Below, in pieces: positions 1 to 5,906 of a stretch of DNA of 5,906 nt (position 1 is its first letter; the number at the start of each line of letters is the position of its first letter). Position numbers and translations under genes: made by a program. The stretch spans positions 1-5,906 of the forward strand of contig CAYSPT010000140.1 of assembly GCA_964432985.1 (NCBI GenBank), written 5' to 3'. The stretch comes from CAYSPT01 sp964432985. GTDB taxonomy: Bacteria > Muiribacteriota > CAYSPT01. Below the pieces are notes generated by a model. That model was not told where the DNA came from. It saw nothing but the letters and a program-made list of their open reading frames with translations, and searched no databases.

Positions 1-632
1 ACCATTTTGAGTATACGGCGGTAGCTACTCAAATGCTGGATATGTATGCGAATCGATCATTGAAAAAATCAGTGCCCAAAGACGCCGGACCATTGATGGA
101 GATATACGATTGTTATGAACTGGATGAAGCGCTGACGAAAAAGCGAAAGCTCTCCCAAGATGTTTCCAACACTATCAGTAATAACGAAATAAAAAGGCTT
201 AAAGGCGGAGTACGCAAGCGACTGTTTGGTGCCAAACCGGTGCTGACTAAATTTTCGTTGCTCCGGCTTTATAACACAACCGTTACTCGATCCAAATTCT
301 CGGCACATCGAATCTCGGGTGCCAAAATCGCGGACGTATCCTGTGTTTTGTTACACTATAAGCTGATAGATGGTTTTTATGATTACACGGACTGGGCGGT
401 CTCCCAAAAATGCTACCATAAGGAATCAAGAGAGTACAGGATGTATCAGAAATTGCTCCATACCACCCCTGAACTGAATATCGCCGGGGCATCCACCAGG
501 ACACTCAGGCATATTGACCAACTTGTGGATGAGGGATTCTTAGTGGTAAGTGATGCCTATAAAGCCTGGGTCGCGGATACCGCCATAGTCTCCTCCGGTC
601 AAAATGAGTTCCACTTTGCGAGGAAACCATGA
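1..632 (+). CDS. GT2-type glycosyltransferase (Glyco_tranf_2_4-like), C-terminal part, 5' truncated by window
   Basis: The reading frame is open from base 3 with no stop before the first ATG at 33. That ATG is therefore probably internal, and 209 C-terminal residues are visible. I recognise the layout of the Glyco_tranf_2_4 group of GT-A transferases from memory of the family. An LDMY stretch (codons at 36-47) is followed by a residue run ending in the degraded 'pl...FD' region. Then come a basic KGGVRKRLFG segment, a 'KF.LLRLY' strand, an 'AHRISGAKIADVSCVLLHYKL' type block (family pattern: H-x-[I/L]...LLHFK) and a SREYRMY block near the end. The nucleotide-binding and DXD part of the domain lies upstream of the window, so catalytic residues cannot be checked. 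The stop overlaps the next start as ATGA, implying translational coupling. GC is about 45% in sampled rows, lower than in most of the rest. A sugar-transfer role is inferred; donor and acceptor are unknown. Confidence 0.75.
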   Translation, partial: HFEYTAVATQMLDMYANRSLKKSVPKDAGPLMEIYDCYELDEALTKKRKLSQDVSNTISNNEIKRLKGGVRKRLFGAKPVLTKFSLLRLYNTTVTRSKFSAHRISGAKIADVSCVLLHYKLIDGFYDYTDWAVSQKCYHKESREYRMYQKLLHTTPELNIAGASTRTLRHIDQLVDEGFLVVSDAYKAWVADTAIVSSGQNEFHFARKP

Positions 633-1879
633 GAGTTGCTGTCTTTGTTGATCATTTCCCCGTTCTTTCGGAGACATTTGTCCTGAACCAGGTCACCGGT
701 TTGATTGATGCCGGATGCCATGTGGATATTTTTCGCCTTCACCCCAAAAAGAGAGGGATTTCCAAACCGCATCCCGATTATACAAAATACCATTTGGCCG
801 GCCGTATCCGCCGTCTGCCCAGAATAACCGGTAATTATTTCGTTCTGTTGCTGAAATTTATTGGTATCCTGCTGTGCCACGGTTACAAGAATCCCGCCCT
901 CATCCCCGGCTGTTTCAATGTTTTCCGCTGCAAAAAAATAAAGGAGAGTGTCAAAACCGCGTTTCTGACCTTGCCTTTGTGGAGGGAACCTCCCTATGAC
1001 ATCATTCACTGTCAGTTCGGGACAAACGCACTGGAATTTCTGTCTTACCGCTCCTGCCCCTGCTTTCAGGGTAAACTGGTCGTTTCGTTCCGCGGGTACG
1101 ACATAAGCAGATTTGTCAGGAAGAATGGCGCCGATTGCTATGACGACGTGTTCGCGGCCGCCGATCAGTGCCTTTCCAACAGCGCCTATTTCAAGCAGCG
1201 TTTGATCGAGATGGGTTGTGAAGAAAAAAAAACCAGGGTATATTTTTCGGGGATTGACTGCTCGCGATTCGCCTTTGCCGACCGGAAACCCGCGGCGGAC
1301 GGAAGAACGAAAGTCGTATACGTCGGGCGTCTGGTTGAAAAAAAGGGCCTGGAGTATTCCATTCGCGGCTTTGCCCAGGCAGCCCGGGTCAAGCCGGATA
1401 TCACTTTCGATATCGTGGGGGAAGGACGTCTGCGTCAGGCGTTGAGCAGCCTTATTACCGAGTTGAACATGGTAGGCAGAATTCGCCTTCTGGGAGCAAA
1501 GACCCAGGATGAAATCATCCATGTATTGGATCGATCACATATCTGCCTGGCAGCCAGCGTCACGGCCTCCGACGGTAACCAGGACGGCCCGGTCAACACG
1601 TTGAAGGAAGCCATGGCCATGGGATTGCCCGTTATCGGCACCCGCCACGGCGGCATTCCGGAATTGATCGAGGACGGCGTCTCGGGATTCCTGGTGCCCG
1701 AGCGGGATGCGGATGCCATCACCGGGAAACTGCTCTACCTCATCGACAATCCCGGAATCTGGCCTGAAGTAACAAAAAGCGGGCGGGCCGCCGTTGAGGA
1801 CCGTTTCGATGTGAAAAAGCTCAACAATGAGCTTCTCGCAATGTACAATGAATTAATGAAGAGGGAAAAACCGGAATAG
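629..1879 (+). CDS. GT4 family glycosyltransferase, WcaL/AmsK-like
   Basis: This is a complete 416-residue GT-B fold transferase, the usual length for the family. It likely acts at the cytoplasmic face of the inner membrane, moving a sugar from a nucleotide-sugar to a lipid-linked glycan. The N-terminal Rossmann domain opens with the FPVLSETF motif (residues 10-17) typical of the WcaL/AmsK branch of colanic acid and amylovoran transferases. The C-terminal domain has YVGRLVEKKG (231-240), a GEGRL donor-binding loop, and the acidic EX7E-type motif in the variant D319-x7-E327, followed by GGIPE (341-345). Asp in place of the first Glu also occurs in this clade ('DG-P-N' variants), so activity is expected. 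The start at 629 is supported by the immediate beta strand RVAVFVDHFP and by a GAGGA at 620-624. It overlaps the upstream stop by 4 bases. The gene contains A9 at 1224-1232 and A7 at 1338-1344, both in lysine-rich codons. Sugar specificity is not predictable. Confidence 0.9.
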   Translation: MRVAVFVDHFPVLSETFVLNQVTGLIDAGCHVDIFRLHPKKRGISKPHPDYTKYHLAGRIRRLPRITGNYFVLLLKFIGILLCHGYKNPALIPGCFNVFRCKKIKESVKTAFLTLPLWREPPYDIIHCQFGTNALEFLSYRSCPCFQGKLVVSFRGYDISRFVRKNGADCYDDVFAAADQCLSNSAYFKQRLIEMGCEEKKTRVYFSGIDCSRFAFADRKPAADGRTKVVYVGRLVEKKGLEYSIRGFAQAARVKPDITFDIVGEGRLRQALSSLITELNMVGRIRLLGAKTQDEIIHVLDRSHICLAASVTASDGNQDGPVNTLKEAMAMGLPVIGTRHGGIPELIEDGVSGFLVPERDADAITGKLLYLIDNPGIWPEVTKSGRAAVEDRFDVKKLNNELLAMYNELMKREKPE

Positions 1880-1880
1880 A

Positions 1881-1893
1881 GAGGTGCCGGAGG
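1881..1893 (+). promoter_or_regulatory. Ribosome binding region of the GAPDH-radical SAM gene
   Basis: A GAGG at 1881-1884 lies 9 bases before the ATG at 1894. A second, stronger-looking GGAGG at 1889-1893 abuts the ATG and is too close to work well. The 14-base gap after the upstream stop leaves no room for a promoter, so the gene is probably read from the upstream transcript. The start is fixed independently by the GAPDH N-terminal pattern (I-R-V-A-I-N-G-F-G-R). Confidence 0.5.
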
Positions 1894-3912
1894 ATGATTC
1901 GTGTAGCCATTAACGGATTTGGAAGAGTGGGACGGGCTTTTTTCCGGCTCAGCGCGCATGATCCTGACATAGAAGTCGTGGCCGTTCACGACCGTTTTGA
2001 AGCAGAAGAATTGGCGTATCTTCTGAAATATGATTCTGTTCACGGGAAATTCCCCGGCGAGGTGGATTGTGCGGATGATGCTCTTGTCGTCGGCGGGAAA
2101 ACAGTCCAGGTATGTAAAAGCAAAAGGTTCCGGCGTCTGCCCTGGAACAAGATGAAGGTGGACGTTGTCGTGGAAGCGACGGGCGGGGTGCGGACGGTGC
2201 GCTCAGCCCGCAGGCATCTATCCGCCGGTGCGAAGAAAGTGCTGATAACAAGAATTCCCAAAAAAGAGACGCGTGGGACCATCCCCATGTTCTTGTTCGG
2301 TGTTAACGAAGAGCACTACCACGGCGAAAGAATCGTGTCAGGCGCTTCCTGCAGCGCGAACTGTGCCGCTCCGATACTCAAGGTGCTGCATGAGGCGTTA
2401 TCGGTGCGATACGGAACCATGACGGCTGTTCATGCCTATACGATGGACCAGAGAATTCTCGATTCCGGTCATAAGGGTGACCTGCGCCGGGGAAGGGCGG
2501 CGGCGCTTAACATCGTGCCCTCGGCCAGCAAGGCCGCCCGGGTTGTGTCGCAGCTCGTACCCGGCCTTGACGGGAAGCTGATGGGATCAACGATACGGGT
2601 CCCCACAGCGGATGGATCCCTGATGAATATCGTCTGCCGGGTGGAAAAGCCGGTTAATATCGCAGAAGTCAACGAAATCCTAAAACACGCCGCCGAGACA
2701 GGTTACTACGGCATACTGGAGTATTCCGCCGAGCCCCTGGTCAGCCGGGACACGGTCAATAATCCTCATTCGGCCATTATTGACTCGCTGTCCACACGCA
2801 TCCTGCCGCCGTCGTTCCTCAGGGTGGTGGCCTGGTACGATCACGAATGGGGCTACGCTGCGCGGTTGGTCGATCTCGTCAAACATATGGCGTTAGCTCC
2901 CCAAAAAAACAAAAAAAAGCGTTTGTTCACAACACGGGCTGTCAGATATTGGCTTTCACACAAGTTAATGAGGTTTTCTCCGGAGGCGTCCCTGCGCCTT
3001 TATCCTGCAAAGAGCCTTTCCATCGAAGCGTCGAGCGCATGTAACATCCACTGCCTCTGCTGTCCCGTCGGGAACAAGGCCATTGAAGGGCATACCATGC
3101 CGCTTGACGCTTTTAAAAGAATCATCGACCTGCTCCCTTCACACGTAAAACGGCTGGATTTTTCACACCGGGGAGACCCGACCATGAATCCCCAGTTTCC
3201 CAAAATGGTTAATTACGCGCATAAAAGGGGCTTAACAACGGATGTCTACACCAATGGCCTCATACTGGACAGGTACATTCCCGAACTGGTGGAATCAGGC
3301 CTGGATATTCTCCGTGTAGATCTCGACGGCGCTTCCGCTCAGAGCTACCTCAAGTATCGCATAGGCAGCGATTTTGAGAAAGTAAAATCAAACATACGGC
3401 TCCTGGTCGAAGCCCGCGCCAGGTCAAAAGGGAAGTTCCCCAGGAAGATCTATATCATATGCGTCGTGTCCGCGTTCAATGAGCATGAAATTTCTGAGAT
3501 CCAGAGTATGGCCGAGAGCATGGGTGTGGAGAAGCTCTTGTTCAAGACGGCGATAATCAACTACGGGGCGAAATACTATCATGCCATGCCGGAACAGCAA
3601 AAAAGAATAGTCCCTCTAAACAAGGCCTATCGAAGGGGGGTGCGCCCCAAGGGCTTTGTCTGCAAATTCTTGTGGCAGGGCGCCATTCTCTACAATGGTG
3701 ATTTACAGGTTTGTACCGCGGATTTTGAGGGAGAATACATCCTCGGGAATATCTTGAAAGAAAACAGCTTTGAGAAAGTTTATTACAGCCGGAAGGCAAA
3801 CACCATCAGAAAGCAAGTCATCAAACTGGACGGTTTATGCAAGGAGTGCGCCGTTGTTGGCAAAAACCATTATATACCGGATATAAGCAAGACATATAAA
3901 GGAAACACATAA
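1894..3912 (+). CDS. Fusion protein: type I GAPDH domain + radical SAM domain with reduced SPASM/twitch C-terminus
   Basis: One uninterrupted 672-codon frame encodes two complete enzymes. Residues 1 to about 334 are a phosphorylating GAPDH: NAD-binding GFGRVGR (8-14), Asp33, LLKYDSVHG (43-51), catalytic SCSANC (Cys153, Cys157), His180 in VHAYT, DLRRGRAAA (196-204), Arg235 in IRVP, PLVSRD and WYDHEWGY (314-321). Departures from the family are Ser191-Gly192 where NAD enzymes have Leu-Pro, SASKAAR (210-216) instead of STGAAK, and His317 where Asn is usual. After a Lys-rich linker (about 335-343), residues 343-672 form a radical SAM enzyme: CX3CX2C (Cys383, Cys387, Cys390), RGDP at the SAM-binding 'GE' position (427-429), YTNG (452-455), and a C-terminal CX12GX4C plus CXXC set (Cys590, Gly602, Cys607, Cys649, Cys652) fitting one auxiliary cluster. 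Radical SAM proteins of this sort are frequent in envelope glycan clusters with unknown substrates. Substrate and product are unknown; the join may be genuine or due to an indel. Confidence 0.8.
   Translation: MIRVAINGFGRVGRAFFRLSAHDPDIEVVAVHDRFEAEELAYLLKYDSVHGKFPGEVDCADDALVVGGKTVQVCKSKRFRRLPWNKMKVDVVVEATGGVRTVRSARRHLSAGAKKVLITRIPKKETRGTIPMFLFGVNEEHYHGERIVSGASCSANCAAPILKVLHEALSVRYGTMTAVHAYTMDQRILDSGHKGDLRRGRAAALNIVPSASKAARVVSQLVPGLDGKLMGSTIRVPTADGSLMNIVCRVEKPVNIAEVNEILKHAAETGYYGILEYSAEPLVSRDTVNNPHSAIIDSLSTRILPPSFLRVVAWYDHEWGYAARLVDLVKHMALAPQKNKKKRLFTTRAVRYWLSHKLMRFSPEASLRLYPAKSLSIEASSACNIHCLCCPVGNKAIEGHTMPLDAFKRIIDLLPSHVKRLDFSHRGDPTMNPQFPKMVNYAHKRGLTTDVYTNGLILDRYIPELVESGLDILRVDLDGASAQSYLKYRIGSDFEKVKSNIRLLVEARARSKGKFPRKIYIICVVSAFNEHEISEIQSMAESMGVEKLLFKTAIINYGAKYYHAMPEQQKRIVPLNKAYRRGVRPKGFVCKFLWQGAILYNGDLQVCTADFEGEYILGNILKENSFEKVYYSRKANTIRKQVIKLDGLCKECAVVGKNHYIPDISKTYKGNT
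2899..2921 (+). other. A-tract junction between GAPDH and radical SAM domains
   Basis: The join consists of four C, seven A (2903-2909), one C, eight A (2911-2918), then GCG. In the coding frame this contains two in-phase X-XXY-YYZ heptamers: A-AAA-AAC at 2904-2910 and A-AAA-AAG at 2913-2919. The second matches the E. coli dnaX slippery heptamer. It encodes the Gln-Lys-Asn-Lys-Lys-Lys linker. No strong upstream Shine-Dalgarno or downstream hairpin is visible, only a 4-bp TGTT/AACA stem at 2924-2934, so recoding is only a possibility. Homopolymers like these are also typical places for sequencing indels. Confidence 0.5.
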
Positions 3913-3940
3913 ATGGTAGATAATTCGGAACTCCCCGGAG
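3913..3940. other. Convergent intergenic gap without clear terminator
   Basis: Twenty-eight bases separate two converging stop codons. The only dyad is ACTC/GAGT (3930-3933 with 3938-3941) around a 4-base loop. It is short and has no T-tract on either strand, so it is not a credible intrinsic terminator. Transcripts from the two sides may overlap or end by another mechanism. Confidence 0.5.
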
Positions 3941-5035
3941 TCACACCTGCTCCCGGTAGAGGTTTTCGTACAGACGTACAGTCTTTTCCAGGGGAAACCA
4001 TTCCTGTACCCGCCGGGAAGCCGCTGCTGCCAGCCGTTTCCTGAGTTCGGGCGAGCTATAAGCCTTTTTCAAGCAGGCGCACAGCGATTCGGCGTTTCCT
4101 GCCTTCGACAGGAGTCCCGCGTTTCCTATCACCCACTCATTCTCCGGAATATCAGAACAGACGATGGGTGTGCCGGCGGCCATGGCTTCCAGCAAGGCGT
4201 TGCACATGCCTTCGTGAACACTGGGCAGCACGAACGCATCGGCCATGGACAGCAGCGCCGGGACATCATCCCGCCGCCCCAGGAATCTGACGCTGTGTTC
4301 GATCCCGAGTCTGCGGGCTCGGGACAGCAGACGCTCTTTCTCGGGACCATCACCGGCCAGGAGGAACACCGCCTCCCCACCCTCGGCCCGGAATCCGGCA
4401 ATAGCGGACAACAGGCATCCGAGCCCCTTCTTGCGGGTCAAGCTGGCCACGGTCACGAAACAGAATTTTTCCTTCAGCCCCATGGCCTGTCTCATTTCCC
4501 GGGCCTCATCTTCCTCGCTGACCTGCCGGGTTCGAAACGCTTCCACGTCGATTCCGTTCGGGATAACGGTAATTTTGGCCTCATCGAATCCTTTGTCCAG
4601 CATGAAGTCCTTGATCACCGGGGAGTTGACCGTGTACCGGGTGACCAGCCGGGAGGTGAGCCTGTCCAGCCGGGCCATGAACGGTTTGTCGATCCGTCTG
4701 TTGCGGATCGAGCAGATTATACGGCTGCATCCTGATAGCCGGCCGAAGAGACGGGCGAAGAGGTTGGATTGAATGATATAGGAGTTGATGATGCCGGGCT
4801 TCTCCCGTGTGACAATTCTCTGGAAAGCGACGATGGCACTGACAAGATTGCGGCCGCTTTTCTTGAGGTCCAGGTAATACACCCTGGTTCCGGCAGCTTC
4901 CAGTTTTTTCCCGGTGGTGTTGAAACCGGTCAGGGACACCACCGTGTTATCCGTCGAGAGCCGCGGCAGCACGTTCAGCAGCATGGTCTCGGTCCCGCCG
5001 GTACCGAGGCCGTCGACAACATGCAGTATTTTCAC
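3941..5035 (-). CDS. GT4 family glycosyltransferase
   Basis: This is a complete 364-residue GT-B retaining transferase, of normal family length, probably cytosolic or attached to the inner membrane and acting on a lipid-linked glycan. The N-terminal domain starts at the first beta strand with VVDGLGTGGTE (6-16), the glycine-rich acceptor-side loop typical of GT4. The C-terminal donor domain has VIPNGID (157-163), SLTRKKG (198-204), LAGDGPE (226-232), FLGRRDDV (251-258) and an intact EX7E motif (Glu275, Glu283) in HEGMCNALLEAMAAG. It starts with GTG (5035-5033), overlapping the upstream gene's TGA as GTGA. The next Met is residue 18, after the conserved loop, so GTG is the right start. A GGTGG sits about 7 bases upstream. 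Tight coupling to the GT2 gene suggests that the two act in consecutive steps. Donor sugar is unknown. GC reaches about two thirds in parts of this gene. Confidence 0.92.
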   Translation of the reverse strand: MKILHVVDGLGTGGTETMLLNVLPRLSTDNTVVSLTGFNTTGKKLEAAGTRVYYLDLKKSGRNLVSAIVAFQRIVTREKPGIINSYIIQSNLFARLFGRLSGCSRIICSIRNRRIDKPFMARLDRLTSRLVTRYTVNSPVIKDFMLDKGFDEAKITVIPNGIDVEAFRTRQVSEEDEAREMRQAMGLKEKFCFVTVASLTRKKGLGCLLSAIAGFRAEGGEAVFLLAGDGPEKERLLSRARRLGIEHSVRFLGRRDDVPALLSMADAFVLPSVHEGMCNALLEAMAAGTPIVCSDIPENEWVIGNAGLLSKAGNAESLCACLKKAYSSPELRKRLAAAASRRVQEWFPLEKTVRLYENLYREQV

Positions 5036-5835
5036 TGCTGGGCCACCATCTTGAGATACAGCTTCCGTTTCAGCCGGGAGGGTAGTGGCAGGGCCAGCGT
5101 TTCTCCCAGCAGGTACAAAACGGCCAGGAGCCCGGGTTTGTAGCCGTAGAACAATATGGCTCTGAGTTTTATATTCAGGGTATCCAGATGGGTCCTGTTT
5201 GCCCGCCTTGATTTGATGGCTCCTTCATGCAAGCGGTATTTCAACAGGTATAAGGGCAGGTTGGCCAGGGCATACTTCCGGCCGATTCTCAGCCACAGGT
5301 CATAGTCCTGCGCCGTAATCAGCCGATCATCGAATACCGTTTTGGGAAGCATTGCTTTCCTCACCATGGCGGTGGGATGAGCCACCGGATTCCTTATCAG
5401 GATCTTCCGCCTGATCTCTTCGGGTTCCACCGGATACTGTCGCTTTCCGATTATCCTGTTCCGGTCGTCGATCAGGGTGATCCATGAGCCGAGGACTGCG
5501 ACCTCCTGGTTGGATTCCATGTACTTCACCTGCTCTTCGAGGCGGTTCGGATCCATGATATCGTCAGCATCCATCCGCGCGATGTACCGGCCGTCACACT
5601 GGTCAAATCCCTTTTTCAAAGCCCTGGAGATCCCGATATTGTTTTTGTTGACGTGAACCTTGATCCTCGTATCAGTATAATTCCCTATCATTTGTTTGCA
5701 GGCGGCATTCGAACCGTCGTCAATGATAATCAGTTCGAAATCACCGTATGCCTGGTTCAAAACACTCGTGATGGCATCTTCGAGATACTTTCCCGAATGG
5801 TGAACCGGCATCAGTACGCTGACCAGAGGTTTCAT
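5032..5835 (-). CDS. GT2 family glycosyltransferase (GT-A fold)
   Basis: This is a complete 267-residue inverting transferase. The GT-A domain opens with VSVLMPVHHSGKYLEDAI (5-22), the standard GT2 N-terminus. It then has IIIDDGS (36-42, nucleotide binding), NNIGISRALKKG (65-76), the metal-binding DXD at Asp89-Ala-Asp91 in RMDADD, and QDYDLWLR (176-183), which carries the likely catalytic base Asp177. The C-terminal end (about 227-262) has a hydrophobic stretch followed by basic residues, fitting peripheral membrane contact rather than a clear transmembrane helix. The start is ATG with AGGA 6 bases upstream (5845-5842 on the minus strand). It is the first gene of a two-gene minus-strand unit and overlaps the following GT4 gene by 4 bases. 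It likely adds one sugar to a growing lipid-linked oligosaccharide. Substrate specificity cannot be read. Confidence 0.92.
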   Translation of the reverse strand: MKPLVSVLMPVHHSGKYLEDAITSVLNQAYGDFELIIIDDGSNAACKQMIGNYTDTRIKVHVNKNNIGISRALKKGFDQCDGRYIARMDADDIMDPNRLEEQVKYMESNQEVAVLGSWITLIDDRNRIIGKRQYPVEPEEIRRKILIRNPVAHPTAMVRKAMLPKTVFDDRLITAQDYDLWLRIGRKYALANLPLYLLKYRLHEGAIKSRRANRTHLDTLNIKLRAILFYGYKPGLLAVLYLLGETLALPLPSRLKRKLYLKMVAQQ

Positions 5836-5906
5836 GGCAAATCCTGTTCCGCTTTACACAAAAATCAGTTATCTATATACTTTAACTATATTATAAAAGC
5901 AAACTT
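5836..5906 (-). promoter_or_regulatory. AT-rich leader with possible promoter for the minus-strand glycosyltransferase unit
   Basis: These 71 bases are clearly more AT-rich than the genes. On the minus strand a perfect TATAAT sits at 5895-5890; its -35 box would lie outside the window. A weaker alternative inside the window is TTGCTT (5902-5897) spaced 17 bases from TATATA (5879-5874). AGGA at 5845-5842 is the ribosome binding site for the ATG at 5835. The upstream gene is not visible, so this could equally be an intercistronic gap. Confidence 0.4.

Noticed and set aside
599..1522. Long minus-strand ORF (307 codons) opposite the WcaL-like gene
   Set aside because: It lies entirely antisense to a gene with clear GT4 motifs, except for its end, which runs into the preceding gene. 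Its own translation shows no family motifs.
1894..2890. Housekeeping glycolytic gapA
   Set aside because: The setting is a polysaccharide cluster, it is fused to a radical SAM domain, and the phosphate loop, Leu-Pro pair and nicotinamide-contact Asn are all changed; no gap symbol was assigned.
2847..3044. Plus-strand 65-codon ORF in the -1 frame across the fusion junction
   Set aside because: Not called as a gene; its first part is out of frame with well-conserved GAPDH residues. It matters only as the frame that a -1 slip would enter.
3930..3941. Inverted repeat ACTC/GAGT between the converging genes as a terminator
   Set aside because: The stem is only 4 bp and no T-tract follows on either strand.
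4214..4772. Two overlapping plus-strand ORFs (173 and 175 codons) opposite the minus-strand GT4 gene
   Set aside because: They overlap each other in different frames and mirror a GC-rich real gene. Their composition is biased and no motif is recognisable.
4769..5143. Plus-strand ORF of 124 codons across the GT4/GT2 overlap
   Set aside because: It is a shadow of two well-supported minus-strand genes, with no motif and no evident ribosome binding site.

Overview
The window is a piece of a bacterial surface-polysaccharide (exopolysaccharide, O-antigen or capsule type) gene cluster. Five protein-coding regions fill almost all of it. Four are glycosyltransferases, and the fifth is an unusual fusion of a phosphorylating glyceraldehyde-3-phosphate dehydrogenase (GAPDH) domain with a radical SAM domain. 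GC content is moderate and uneven: sampled 60-base rows range from about 38% to 70%. There is strong ATGA/GTGA stop-start coupling, and the glycosyltransferase types are those common in Gram-negative cell-envelope clusters. This fits a proteobacterium or a related environmental group, but nothing in the sequence fixes the taxon.

Plus strand, 1-3912: the 3' part of a GT2-type glycosyltransferase (Glyco_tranf_2_4-like; its start lies outside the window) overlaps by 4 bases with a complete GT4 glycosyltransferase of the WcaL/AmsK type. After a 14-base gap comes a 672-codon ORF. Its residues 1 to about 334 are a complete type I GAPDH, and residues from about 343 to 672 are a complete radical SAM enzyme with a reduced SPASM (twitch-like) C-terminal region. 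The three genes look like one transcription unit.

Minus strand, 5835-3941: a GT2 glycosyltransferase is followed, with a 4-base GTGA overlap, by a GT4 glycosyltransferase. They form a two-gene unit, probably driven from the AT-rich leader at the right edge of the window. The two units converge, separated by 28 bases with no convincing terminator.

The four transferases are likely to add successive sugars to a lipid-linked repeat unit; their donors and acceptors cannot be read from sequence. The GAPDH-radical SAM protein is the standout. It keeps the catalytic Cys/His pair and the CX3CX2C iron-sulfur motif, but differs from ordinary GAPDH at positions that set phosphate and cofactor binding. 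The join between the two halves falls on two long A-tracts, so whether this is one protein, two coupled proteins or an assembly artefact is the key question for the window. No RNA genes, mobile elements, CRISPR arrays or long repeats were seen.
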